The position numbers and the translations under genes are program-made. A stretch of 64,000 nucleotides of DNA from Hyperoplus lanceolatus (Eukaryota > Chordata > Actinopteri > Uranoscopiformes > Ammodytidae), in assembly GCA_026929865.2 (NCBI GenBank), contig CM049404.1, positions 9,435,501 to 9,499,500 of the forward strand, in the 5' to 3' direction. Shown piece by piece: positions 13,490 to 42,862 of the stretch. The notes below the pieces were generated by a model. It had not been told where the DNA came from. It searched no databases and saw only the letters and a list, made by a program, of their open reading frames with translations. The number at the start of each line of letters is the position of its first letter. Positions within the stretch are counted from its first letter, which is position 1.

Positions 13490-15175
13490 TGCGTTTAAAT
13501 GACGGGAGCCAAGCCTCGAGTCGGCGTCTAACACCCAGGGTGCTCGGGTTGAAGAGTATTAAAGGTTGTCACATGGGTGTCGCGCGCTCATAACATGTTC
13601 CTTGTGGCAGAAAGGGGACAAACTGGCTCCGCTAGCTTCTGGCTAAGTTAGCTTAGCGAGGGGGGCTAGCGGAGTGGACGAACGCTAAACGAAAATATGT
13701 CGTTGTTTCTCGCATTGTGTTTGTTGTCACATTCTTCAGCGGGTCCGTGTGATCGTCGTCGAGTTGCAGTAGCTCAGGTCATTTCTTTTTTCGTTTGCCT
13801 TTTCGTTCAAAACAACACGTCCTGTTCAAAATAACTCTGCAGACAGCGGTTGACACTTCTGGTTTGTCACAACTGTCGTAAAGTAAAACGTCACGACGGA
13901 AACAGGAAGTGTCGCAAAACAGTTATTTATTTATTTATTTATTTATTTTAACTTAATTTTATATCATGTTTTATATACTATCTATCTATGGTTTTAACTA
14001 ATGCAAGGAAAGTAGAAAAATAAAAACTGAAGACGTAGGCTACATGTATTGAAGGGGGTCGTGTGTAATTCATTTGAACATAAAAATACTTGAATTCAAC
14101 TAAATCAATTAAATACATTTAAATTATATTGTTTAAATAGCGTTTTTTAGCTTTATTATTTAAAACATTGTCTGGACATTTTTATTATTATCAGGATTTT
14201 TTTTAGGAAGACATTTCAAATGTATTTTCTCTTTTGCAAAATAGGCTAACACATTCAAAGACACTGTTTATACAAAAAAATATAGAAACCGGCCTATATC
14301 TTTACTGTAAGCTATAATGGCCTACTGAAAAAAACGTGAAAAATACATTGTTGGAGACTATGAGTCCTTCTACTCTGTAAAATGTTGTAGTATTTACTAT
14401 AGGCTACTGTGTCTCTAACCACATAACTCCATCAATAAACAAAATGTGCATTTTAAGTAATGTGGCATTTCTTTCATAACATTTCATTGCAGTTCAATAT
14501 TAAACAGCGCTGTTTATACAGATTGATAAAATAAAATAACATTTAATTTGTTCATAAAAACATGAAATAAGCTACTCTTCTCTTGGTGGATAATGTATAG
14601 GCTTATTATGAAATCAAACGACCAAATACATGCTGGATTAAGTAGCCTAACTGAGTAAATGGGTAACTGCCCAGGGAAAGTGAAAAGGTTCCAATAGCTT
14701 CAAGTTTATTAGCCTACATGTCTTGGTTATTGGATTAATTGTAAAGATGTTTAGATCTATTGACTTTTTTGTAAATTAAGTTGGTGATTTGTATAATAGC
14801 AAACAGGAGATTTAGTTTACACTCACAATAAAGTATATTGAATAACCCTGAATAATAGGCCTACATGAAATATCCACATTATCCTGTCTTTGTGCAATGG
14901 TTTTCCTGTGGGTTTCTACTTCATTTCATAGTTTGTGGATTTAGACATTTTATAGGCCACTCAATAATTGCAAATATACCCACATAGATTTCAGGCAGTT
15001 CAGGCTACGTGCGAGTTCTCATGTCCTCAGAACAGCTGGGCTATTATATTCTGCTTTTTTTCCACCAAGGATGGAAGTGGGCGTTGCAGTTTTACAACAT
15101 GGGCCGGCCCGGGAGTTAGAAATATCTCAAACCAAACAGTTTACTGGAAACGCCAAAACGACTGTTGTACTAGCC

Positions 15176-15257
<82 letters not shown>

Positions 15258-15273
15258 TATTATTATTATTATT

Positions 15274-15311
<38 letters not shown>

Positions 15312-15621
15312 AGGCCTATAGCCTACTGTAGTCTATACTATAGAAAGACAGATTGTAGGACAGAGACAGACAGGCAGGCAGACAGACAAGGAGTGTGTGT
15401 GAGACAGAGACAGTGACGGATAGAGAGAGGCAGACAGACAGTTTGGGAGGGGGAGAGAGAGCGAGACAGGGAGAGAGGAGGGCGGTGCTGGTAGAGTTAG
15501 CGCAGTCCTGCGAAGTTCCTTCACTCGGACGGGATCGGCTGGAAAAGTGTATAGCCTGCAGCAGTTAGGCCATATAGGTTTACACGGGGACTAGGGAAAA
15601 GATTTTTTAACTTTTCCAAAA
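13490..15621. promoter_or_regulatory. Divergent kiaa2013-plod1 intergenic region
   Basis: This 2.1-kb gap separates the two divergent start codons. The GC-rich block at about 13500-13900 is the likely kiaa2013 promoter. From 13920 to 15170 the sequence is AT-rich, with a (TTTA)n run at 13923-13947 and no gene. The likely plod1 promoter and 5' UTR are the G/C-richer block at about 15360-15621. No TATA box stands out. Confidence 0.4.
15175..15312. repeat. Compound trinucleotide microsatellite (TAA)n-(TTA)n-(TTG)n
   Basis: About 26 TAA units run into TTA units and then about 12 TTG units, ending about 310 bp before the plod1 ATG. Its translated poly-Ile/poly-Val reading is an artefact. Instability is likely. 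Confidence 0.95.
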
Positions 15622-32722
<17,101 letters not shown>

Positions 32723-33330
32723 AGTCCCTATGGAAGCCATGGGCACATCAGCGCCTAGTCCTCAAGACCGAACAGGACTTCACACACTGGCTACATGCTT
32801 CAGCATCACAGCTGCTGCTCTTTATTTTCTGATACTGAGTGATGGAACATTTCTCTTTTTTCCACTAGATCATTTGTTGAAACGTGTAACGCAAAGTTGT
32901 TTCTCTCATTTCAAGAATTTAACGCCAACTTGTGACTCTGATCAGCCTTTTATCTGCAGTAGCATAACAGGCTGGCTCTATGATGTAATGCTGGACTTCT
33001 CTCAGGAAATCACCAGTTCAGCTCCAATGTTTCAGAAATTTTGAGAAGAACGTATTGAAATTCAATTGCTAAGTTACACTTGACCTTTTTTTCTGTATCC
33101 AAAGCAGTTTTATCTTAAACTGACACACTCCAGAGCCTTTTAGAGACGCTTATTTATTTTTTTACATAGTGTTCTTGGTAGAACCCACACTCCCAGGCCT
33201 TGTTGCATTTGAAATATAACCGCTTTATTTCATATTGGAATTAGAGCTATTTTCTTCTTCTACACTCCCTGTTGTGGATCACTGTGCTTTGACCAAAATT
33301 CGAATAAAACAGTAAACCAAACCGAGCAAA
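32723..33330 (+). other. plod1 3' UTR and poly(A) signal
   Basis: About 600 bp after the stop, an AATAAA at 33303-33308 is followed by a GT-rich stretch (AAAAAGTGTGTCTG). This is a convincing 3' end for plod1. Confidence 0.7.
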
Positions 33331-33489
33331 AAGTGTGTCTGAATTTCTTTTATATAGTCAACTGTCTGAACCGAGATTGAACTGTAGTCTCTGCTATCTG
33401 CCAGTATCAGTGTAGACTAGCTGTAGTGTGGTTTTCTGTGATAAACTAGATGGAATATTCAAATTTCAAAAGTTGATGCAATGCTTGAA

Positions 33490-33780
33490 AAGTGAGTCAG
33501 CAATTCTGGAGTGCTTGTTGACTAAATCACCTTGTCATAATCAGTATATCTCCTCATGCTTCTATACCTGTCCGTCCATACTGTGTGTGCGTGCTGGTGT
33601 CAATACACAGCCTAGGCTCTGTAAACCAAAGGGGGCCAACCATAGCAAGCAACATACCCGTTTACAGAGCCTAGGCTGTGTATCAACACTGTCTTTTCAA
33701 ACACACACGTAGCGGATCGTGAGGAGATATTCAAATTGATAGTTTATCGACAAGCATTCTCCCGAATCACTGACTCCAAG
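33490..33780. mobile_element. Palindromic MITE, copy 2 (between plod1 and tpx2)
   Basis: Arms of about 130 bp are inverted around 33640. CACAGCCTAGGCTCTGTAAA at the left pairs with TTTACAGAGCCTAGGCTGTG at the right. The outer ends pair GAGTCAGCAATTCTGGAG with the CATTCTCCCGAATCACTGACTC block. This is the best preserved member of the family seen at 23375, 35783, 37880 and 58100. Confidence 0.8.
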
Positions 33781-34404
33781 TATCCTCAAATTTGAATAAT
33801 TTGCATTTCAGATCAAGAGTAAAAACAAGGCATTTCCCCAGTCGTAAAGAGTGTAAGTTACCCTGCATTCCGAATCGCATATTCTTTCTTTTTTCTATTC
33901 TACACACTACATCTGACGATGAAAATAATCTAGTTAGGATGCAGAAGGCATACTATACTTTACTTATTTCATCATAACATTGCACCTTGATCTTGCCTCC
34001 TGCTTCTATATCCATCGCATTCCCGTTTGTTTTCGTATGGAGGCTCTGTTGATGTGACGTAACTTCAGGTGCGCACTGGATTGTGGGTCAGAATTGCCTA
34101 AATAGGATGCCGTTTCCAACACTAAAAATCCCGGACGGATGTAGTAAACATCCAGGTATTTCTATGCTGGCAGATTTTTGGCCGAGCCAATCATTTTAAA
34201 CAACAGACACCCGCCTTAACGTTTGTGAATTGAGCGATTCCAGACCTTCTGTACAAATGAAATGAAGTACAATGGTCCGGTAGGACCAGGCTAATGCAAT
34301 GCTGGATAACAGAAGCAAATCACTTAACCATTAGTGCCAGGTAAATTCTGTCAGAGCATCAGATGAAAAGTCCAGAATCAGCTATATTTTAAAACGTTTT
34401 TATT

Positions 34405-34620
34405 AGAACGGTCGCAAGTAATTATAGCAAAAAAAAAAAAAAAAAAAAGTGAAAATATACAGCCTGTGGTTAAAGGTCGTAATTATAGCAAAGAAAAAAG
34501 AATATACAGCAAAGGTCGTAATGTATAGCAAAAAAAAGAATGAAAATATACAGCCTGTGGTTAAAAGTCATAATGAATAGCAAAAAAAAGAGTGAACATT
34601 TACAGCATGTGGTTAAAGGC
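34405..34620. repeat. Imperfect tandem array in the tpx2 3' UTR
   Basis: Three to four imperfect units of about 50-58 bp share ATAGCAAA, an A-run, ATATACAGC and CTGTGGTTAAA. They lie between the tpx2 stop and its minus-strand AATAAA at 34399-34404, so they would be transcribed in the tpx2 3' UTR if that signal is used. Confidence 0.65.
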
Positions 34621-34723
34621 AAACGCTCAACATGGGAGGGCTTCTGGTAAAAAGACGAAAAGAAAAAACAAAATACATTAGTGTAATATGAAGATTTCTA
34701 CAAAGTGGAGGGAGACGGGGTGA

Positions 34724-37700
34724 TCACAAGCGGAAGCGGTCAGAAAAGTTTGGTGAATGGGGGATAGTGAGGGGAAGTTCACTCTTCTTCAATGCAACAG
34801 GTTTGTAGTGTCTGATGGGTTGAGCCTTGTGAACCTGCAGAGGAGGTGAAGAAAAGCAGTCAGAAACATTGCAGCTGCATACAGACGTTCAACTCTGAGC
34901 AGACAGACCATTTTATCATTACATATTATAAGTTGATTCTCAGTTTGCTCAACAGCCCTTTAAAGCCGCTGTAATACAAAAATCCTTCTAACAAATTATT
35001 TGGGAAAGTTAATTGCATGATAGTAAGCATCTGAAAAGAGTTAAGGATAGTCAATAAAAAAAAGGTATGTTTGATAATTTGGTTTAGAGAAGGACTATGC
35101 TCTGGTTCTTATTACACAATAAGTATTTATGAACCAATCATGGCAGGTCTTTGCTTGAACATTCTATAAAACAATGATTGTTGCCATACTTTGATACAGC
35201 TATGGCCGCACAGTCCAGTCAAACGGTCTTAACAGTAAAAAAAATAAACTTGTTCTATAATATTTTTTTAACATTTATTTTTACTATCAGATTTTTGTAA
35301 AAGCTTTTTGAGACACTCAAATTTGATAAATTGATTTTTCCTATTTTAGACGAGATTTCCGAGGCTTTAACACACAATCAATGATCAATCTACTTTGCAA
35401 ACAAAGCCTTGTGCAGACAGTTACCTGATCTTGCCGCATCTTTGCAATCTCCTCCGTCTCCCTCTGCTCCTCCTCTCGTCTCTGGTCCTCCTCCATCATC
35501 ATCCTGAGAGCTTCCTTCTCACCGGCCACACGCTCGTACTCCTGCCTCTCTCGGGCCCGTCTCTCTGTCGACAGCTCAAACGCCTCCACCACTGCAGAAG
35601 AGTGAATGCCTTCTAAAGAGTGCCATGACAGGTGGTAGTGAAGGCAACACAAAGAGTGAGTTACATAATACCCAAGAGTGCTCCAGCCATGGAGCACGAA
35701 GCCAAAACACTATGTGAAAAGACAATAGCTGTCACCAAAACCACGTGTAGACCCAACACCAAAAAAAATTGGGGCAGCATGATTAAAAAGGTGGAGTCAG
35801 CGGTTTTTGGGGGCGCTTGTTGTCAAAATCAAGGAATACCTACCGTTGCGTCTATTGTTTTTTGATGCACTCAATACAGAAAGCGGGGATCATAAAGAGA
35901 TAGTCACGGATTATGACAACAAGCATTCTCCAAAATTGCTGACTCCATCTTTAAATGGAAAGAAAGAAAAAAATGTAAGAGCTACAGTATGCAGCAAGTC
36001 TGACACAGGGTTTAAACGGTTGTATGACTGGCTTTACAAATTCATTCCTTTCCCACACTTGTGCAGACAGTCATGCTCATTGCTCACCAATCAGAATTAG
36101 CTAAAGCGATTGAGTACACCCTCAACAAGTGAGACCCAAAGAAAATGTTACATTGATGATGCAGAAAATCGGCCTCCACTGAAATTCAGTGTGAAGAAAA
36201 GCAACACTTTGGGTGTTTCTGGTTTCTTACCCATTGCAGCCCGGCTCTCCTTTTTGGGCTGGAAAGGCTGTTTATGAGTGACTGTGTTTGGCCTTGCTTT
36301 GAATAGTGCTGCTTCTTCCTGCTGTTTCTGCTCTTCTTTCATCTACAAAGCACAGGAGGTCATTTTTATAATCCAAGGTTATAAGACTGTTGTGTTAACC
36401 AACCCATATACAATGCCATATCCCTTTCGTACCATTTGTTCCCAGCGACTGCTCTTCACGGCTCCCCGTTCATCTAGGAGCAGCCTGAAGGGTTCTGGCT
36501 TTGTGGCTTCCAGCTTCTTCTTCTCGGGGAGGTTAACCGTGTCAAAGTCTGGCAGTGGCTGGGCCTTAAACTGTGAAACCTGGTAAAGTTCAAAACATAC
36601 AAGCAATTTAACAGGTGTCTCTTTATTCTGACCTGAAGACACAACTTCTGGAAGAGCAACTTCACCTCCTCATTTCGCTTCTCCTGCAGCTTCTTCTCTT
36701 TCAGTGCCCTCCTCTCTCGTTCCCTATCTTCAAAGGAGAAAGGACAGACCTCCACATGGTGGTGCTCTGGTAAGCGGGGCTGGAAGGGCATGCCAAAGTG
36801 AGGCACTGGAGGGGCCTTGATAGGTGAGGGCTGTTTAACCTTAAAGAAAACAGCAGGTACAAGGTTATTACCTTCAGTTAAAGAAAAGGCAATGTCATTT
36901 AAGTGAATGAAGGGGAAGAGCGCTGAATTCAAAACAACTTAACGTGTCCTTACTTCCTCAACCCTGGATGCCACATGAATCCGCTTCTTGAGGGCAAAAG
37001 CTGGAGATTCTGGCACCGTTGGAGGCAGAACCTTCTTCTCTGGCAATCCCTGTTTACAGGAGGAAATCCTATTTCAATATATTCCTATGGATATGTCTGT
37101 AAAAGCGTCACATTCTCTAGAAATGCCATTTTTACAGTGAACCTTTGCATTTGACATGTTTAAACTCACCGTCACTCCTTCCAGCATCTTTTTGGGCAGA
37201 GGCTGGGATTTAAAGGTGTGCGATTTCTCTTCCTCTTCCTGGGGCTTGGCGGCCTGTCTCTCCTGGAGCCTTTTATCAATCTGCAGCTCAAAGCCTTCTG
37301 GCACCGTGGGCTCCTTCACTGCTGGCCTCTTAAGGCCTTCCACACCCTCCAATATCTTCCTGTTCAGTTCCAGGGCCTTGAATTGAAACCTGGGATTAAA
37401 AAATAAATAAAAAAAGCTTAGTGCAAATACAAACCCTGACAATTCCGATGTCACAAGCTTGTTTTTTTTTTTTACTCATTTGAAATAGGTGTATGCGCTC
37501 TGATGGTGATTTTTATATTATTAGTGATTAAAAAGTTCAACCACTTTTTCTTTCCAGACAGAAAGTAGACTTGGCTTTCAGTTTAAGAAAGTTACAAAAG
37601 CATTGTGAGATGGGAGAGTCTGTGTTCTTACTTATTCAGTTTTTCCAACTCCTCTTCCTCCAGGTCAGAAGTGCTCTTCACAGTAGTTGGCCGGCTCCTC

Positions 37701-40700
37701 TTGACAGTCATCAGGTGTGGGGTGTGAGGCTGGGTGAGCTTCAGGTGGCTACCCTTCCTTTGGGATGGCCCTGGAAAACAAGCAATTATACCCATGTATT
37801 TCAGATACAGATCAACGCACACTTAACTGTTCTGCATATCTCCTTACTATCCGTATTAGCACCAGATTTATTTTTCAGCACACAATACTGACAGGTAGCT
37901 CATCGTGGAGATATTCACTGATGACAAAATATACATTTCTGACAACAAGCATTATCCTGAATCACTGACTGCACCTTTAAATATTTTAACTCCTCTCCCG
38001 AAACCATTTGTGGCACAGAACTGAGAAAACCAAACATCTCCTTACCTCTCTCTTGACTCCTGCGACTGCGCAGGTGGTAGCGGTCAGGTGTTCGTGTGTG
38101 GAACTGTGCGATCTGCTGAGCCGTGGACACGTAGGCAGACTGCCCCTCTGCCCCTTTTCTCTTGTTTCCCCTCGACAGGTTGAAGGGTTTTGGTACTGTG
38201 GCACCTTTCATAGCCTTTGCCTTAAAAAAGAGCATGTTTCGGGTGAACATTTAGCAGTCTGGATTTAAAAAGTATAAATTTAAAAAGGTGATTGCTTTGT
38301 ATGAAGAACTTACTGGTGAGGAAGGTTTGCGGAGCTGAGCAATAAAGTCCACTTCCTTGTGGGTCGTTTGGGATGAAGTCGTAGCCTTAACACGGGTGTC
38401 TGTGGTGAAGTGGAATTCTTTAGGCACCGTCGCCGATAGGACCATCTTCTTTGGTGGTGGATCTGAAATAACAGTGACATACTCTTTTAAAAAGGTAGTA
38501 CAGGTGACAGTTTCATCTACTATTTACTAATGGTTGCAGCCGCCCATCAAGTCAAAGCAGTTATATTTACTCACTGCCAGCAAGAGCAGCTTTGTAACTG
38601 GCCTCGTTTTGCTTGCGATGCAGAACCACTTCATTCTGGAGGTCTCTGATGCGCTCCAGCTCCCGTAGTTCAGAGGCATTTGGCCTGTTTTAGACAAATT
38701 AAAAACAAAATTAAGCTTTAACCTACTGAGTATTTTGTTTAAATGTGGAAATATTCCTTCAAAGTCATCAAACCACAGTGATTTGCAATGAATTCCAAGA
38801 GGGCGAGGCTGAGAACCACTGGTAGATGTAGACTCACTCCGTGTTTGCAGCAGTGGAAGCTGCAGCCCTGGTATTGGGTGCAGGCCTGGGATTCATTGGT
38901 CTATTCTTGCGCACAACGCTGCTGCTGCTTTTTCGGGCAACAGGACTCCTAGAACTGAGGACATCCAAGAGGAATTTAGGGTCAAATGACATGTTACAGT
39001 TTTGTCAAGCCGGCTAACGCAAATAAAGTTGGGTTATGTCAAACTGATATCGGGGTACACCCATCAGGTTTCCTATGCAAAAGTGTTTTTGTAAAGTGAA
39101 AAGTAAACAATCTGTTGGTGGGTGCTGGACCTATACAATGTTTCAGTGGCTTTAAGTGCAGGCAGTGGTTTCACTTACTTTCTGTGTTTCTTTGTTGGTG
39201 GTGCTGGATTGCTAGTTAGCACTTTACGTTTTGAAACCCTATAGTCAGGAAAAAGAAACAGGATTTAAAATGATAGTAAAAGAAAGAACACTATAGAGAA
39301 GTTGTTCTATGTGCTCATACCAACTGATTCTGCATTTCAATAGCATCTTTGCAAGACCCTCTTATGGGTCTCATCTAACAAACCTCAATCCCGCTGTTTT
39401 CTTGTACTTTTCAAACCAAGAATAGATTACCCTGAGCCACAGAAAGTATACAGCATTTTTACAGGCTGAATACTCCGTGTAGCAAATACAATCCACTTTG
39501 TAAAAATTAGAGCTGCATTAAAAACTGAGATAAACATTTTAGAAACTAAAATATTTACAATACAAACACTGTACAAATGAATGACTGCCCACGACATTAA
39601 CTCAACACGGGCAAACGCAGCTTATATCCAGTTGCTTAAATGGTCACAATTGTGCTCTAATGTGCAAGAAACATCAGGTAAAATGATAAGTTATTAATCA
39701 GTACCACAGTTAAATTTTAAACATTGCACAGCCCTATTGTATCACATTTATTTCCAAGCACAAAGACAGTACCTGCATGGTTGGGCAGGGGGTGGGTTAG
39801 ATGCCCTCGTCTTGGGTCGGGCACCAGTCCGATTAGGAGATCTACCACCCCAGGTTGTGACCACATTTGAAGGTTGAACATCGAACACCCCCACGTTTGA
39901 AGGTTGAGCTCCGGATGTGCTAGGAGCTGGAATATGGATCAGTCAATATGGGTTCATGTTAAAGTTATGACTATTCACTGAAATTACAGAAGACTAAAGA
40001 ACGACCACTTTAAAGTTCAGATTTCAGTTGTCAATGTAAATGCATAACAGTAAATAAAAGCTGTCTTGTTTTCATAAAGTTGTTGTGAAACTGTTTAACA
40101 CTTAGATTATTTATACTCTCTCTGAGACTTTGGGTCACTATGGTGCAATAATCTCCAATTCCCTTATCCCTCAACAATAATAATCATAACAAGTGATATT
40201 AGTTACAGTATACAAAACTAACCACAGTCCTCTTCAGTCCTGAGAGGGTTGACGACGGCTCTCGGACGGTTTTCACTTCTTTTGAAGCGTTGGTCCATCA
40301 CTGGTGTTTGAAGGCCACCATTTGCCTGCATGTCTGCACATAATAGAAAAAAAAGGGAGATTGTGAGATACTTTTACAGACAATTTGTCGTTTGGTGTGG
40401 GTTTCTCTTGTGGTGGCTGTAGTAATAATACTCACAACTCACAACAACCCGATAAAAGCCGAACTGTAATGCTCTTATTCAGATGTACATTGTGATGCTG
40501 TTCAAATGGTCTGCTGACAATTTAACTGTCAAAGCTGCAGTGGCCTTTTGTTAAGGGCGTCATGAAATATCCAATGATAGCTAATTGAAGGATGTGCAAC
40601 AGCCAGGGTACATTCTGTGGAATTAGCCACATGCACCCATTCTGTTCTGCGTGTTCACAGATTGAGAGGGGGTGGGAGGCAATAACAAAAAACATCGTGA

Positions 40701-41048
40701 TTTCAAAATAATTCATGCGCTGGAGAAAAACACTGTTAAAATCTCAACAAAGCCTAACATTTTGAGAAGCCAATGTTTACTCCAAACGCATTTGGAGTTC
40801 GTGTTGTTGTCTTTTTAGTCCACCCTCACTAACTCCAGCCCAATGTAGCCAGAAAGACAAGACAAGCCCTGGTGACTGCATGAGGAGGGGAATGTTAACA
40901 GGTCAAAATATCAGACGTAAATGCCGAAAGGACACTTACCAAACCACTTTTCTTCGACCTCGGCATTCTGCAGCTCTTTCAAGTCCACTACGTGAGACGG
41001 GGCGTCGAATTCGTAGCGCTCAGATGAGTCAGAGTCTGTTTCGGCCAT
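34724..41048 (-). CDS. tpx2: TPX2, microtubule nucleation factor and Aurora-A activator
   Basis: Sixteen coding exons (minus): 41048-40940, 40333-40223, 39926-39773, 39238-39179, 38948-38838, 38684-38575, 38462-38314, 38220-38046, 37770-37632, 37389-37170, 37049-36954, 36830-36666, 36579-36433, 36342-36231, 35612-35425 and 34834-34724. Together they give 718 aa (human 747). TPX2 is released from importin by Ran-GTP, nucleates spindle microtubules and activates Aurora-A. Seen: an N-terminal Aurora-binding motif ([10 protein letters not shown] at 35-36); basic central repeats with [54 protein letters not shown]; a Glu/Arg-rich helix; and the C-terminal [13 protein letters not shown]...PNFSDRFRL, the kinesin-5-binding end in other vertebrates. 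A non-coding first exon at about 41570-41515 and acceptor at 41062 precede the ATG. Two introns contain MITE fragments. Confidence 0.95.
35783..35954. mobile_element. Palindromic MITE, copy 3 (tpx2 intron), TTAA-flanked
   Basis: It starts TTAAAAAGGTGGAGTCAGCG and ends with the GACAACAAGCATTCTCC block and CTGACTCCATCTTTAA. The ends are inverted, the flanking target site is TTAA, and the centre is shorter than in copy 2. Confidence 0.75.
37880..37980. mobile_element. Palindromic MITE, copy 4 (partial, tpx2 intron)
   Basis: Only the right half is recognisable: GGAGATATTCACTGATGAC, then the GACAACAAGCATTATCC block, ending CTGACTGCACCTTTAA at 37980. Confidence 0.65.
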
Positions 41049-41514
41049 AGTAACAATGCACCTATACAAGAATAAAGTAAACACGTCGAATCTGTCACTA
41101 ACAATGAAGGAAAGTAAAGTCTGCGTTAGGTTAACCGACCAATATGTCCATTTATTTAAATTACGCCCATATCTAGCCTTATTTTTGTAAAAGAAAAAGA
41201 CTAGCTGCATAAAGTGAAGACACTGGGAAAACTCCACAAAAGACGTGCCTTCTGCCCTCAAATGTAAAATTATATAGTGTGCAACGTTATGTATCCTTCT
41301 GACTACGTTTACAGAGGGAAAACAACTGGCTAGCTAACCCAACTAGCCTTCAGAAGTATACGTTAGACTGGCTAACAGCTCATTTTAAACGACTCATGTA
41401 AAATGTTGCTTCACATTCATGACGCGATCAAAGTTAAGTATACTGGAAGTTCGTAAAATTAGGAAACAATTACTGATATAAAACTAAATATGTAGGATTT
41501 GTTGAAAAGCTTAC

Positions 41515-41713
41515 CAAGGACGTCTCACTCAAGGAAACACGGATAAAACTGTGGACCAACGGCTTGACGTTTAAATTTCCTTCCTTTTGAATCAGCAAAT
41601 CAAGAACGTCATTTTTACCCGCTCGCCGCCTATTGGCTCATATGAGTCAACTTCCTCTGACGTGACCACGAGATCACTACAAAACAGACTACAAAGTAAT
41701 TTGGACACCTGCG
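41515..41713 (-). promoter_or_regulatory. tpx2 promoter and non-coding exon 1
   Basis: On the minus strand the sequence CGTCCTTG/GTAAGC (41515) makes a good donor for a 5' non-coding exon. Upstream in gene direction are a CCAAT box (ATTGG on the plus strand, about 41632), a GGCGG, and TTCAAA (plus TTTGAA at 41586-41591). CCAAT and CHR-like TTTGAA elements are usual in G2/M genes, which fits tpx2. The site assignments are inference from short motifs. Confidence 0.45.
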
Positions 41714-42339
41714 CAGTGTTGCCAACTTAGCGATTTTGTCGCTATATTTAGCTACTTTTCAGCCCCCCCTGGCGACTTTTTTTTCAAAAAGCGACAAGCG
41801 ACAAATCTAGCTCTTTTTCTGGTGTAATTGGTGACTTTTTCGCCGAAGCAAATATCACTTTTAACGCTTCTCAACGAGCAGCGGGAACCTCCCGGCCCGT
41901 CCCCCGTCACAGAGCACTGACAGACGGCCCGGTCCTCGCGCAGCAGCCCCTCCCAGCTGCGGTCAGAGCAGGAGATACACCTCTCCGCTCGTGTTCCGTT
42001 AGCATCACTATTAGCAGTTAGCAGCTTTTCCCACCTCTTCTACAGTCTACGAGTAGTGCAATTCAAAATGTTATGCAGTGCTTTTTTAAACCATGAGCAT
42101 GTATGATTACTGCTAGACTTAACATTACCACGTTGGTTGTTTATGCGATTGTCACGTTCATAACACTAGAACCTCATCTATTCAAATATTACTGTATAAA
42201 CCCCTGTCTACAAATATGCAAATTAGGCGATGACGTCATCTATAAATATGCAAATTAGGCGATGACGTCATCTGGCGACTTCTAGCGACTTTTTGGACAG
42301 CCAATAGCTACTTTCCTTACTGAAGAGTTGGCAACACTG
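41714..42339. mobile_element. hAT-like MITE with perfect 8-bp target-site duplication upstream of tpx2
   Basis: The ends are CAGTGTTGCCAACT (41714) and its inverse AGTTGGCAACACTG (ending 42339). The flanks are identical 8-mers CACCTGCG (41706-41713 and 42340-42347). Length is 626 bp with no ORF. CAGTG ends and 8-bp duplications are diagnostic of hAT elements. A 32-bp unit is tandemly duplicated inside (about 42207-42270), each unit with ATGCAAAT and TGACGTCA. Confidence 0.9.
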
Positions 42340-42516
42340 CACCTGCGTGCGTGTGCCTTTCTTTATATGTCCATGGCGTGTGCAGAACTGCAGAATCAGT
42401 TTTCCAAAACAAATGCATTGGCTATCAATTTACCTGGATGATACATTACATTACGGTTAGATATCTGTGCGCATTTATTTATCAGTAAACAATATCAAAA
42501 ACATGTTATAGACGGA

Positions 42517-42626
42517 ACGCCCTAAGTAGGCTATTGTAATATATAGCCTATGCTTTTATTTAGGCTTCATAACGCCCTAAGTAGGCTATTGTAATATATA
42601 GCCTATGCTTTTATTTAGGCTTCATA
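42517..42626. repeat. 55-bp tandem duplication
   Basis: Two adjacent, apparently identical 55-bp copies start at 42517 and 42572 (ACGCCCTAAGTAGGCTATTG...). The sequence is rich in TAGGCTA/TAGCCTA. Confidence 0.9.
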
Positions 42627-42862
42627 GGCTCAATAAGAGTAAGAATAGGCCTACCATTACAGACAATCGCAAACACGAATGGGTGATAGCAAAATGTAGC
42701 CAATTAACCGGTCAGAGTTGTAGCCTATAGCCTAAAGTAAACACTGCTATTCCTCTCAAAATTACAGGATACAATAAGTGTAACCTACAGCCTAGTGTTG
42801 AAAACACAGCTGCTCGTCTACTATGGACATAATCTAAGATATAGGCTAATGGTAGTTGTGTC

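Noticed and set aside
14968-15321. ORF of 117 aa rich in Ile and Val
   Set aside because: It is a translation of the TAA/TTA/TTG microsatellite.
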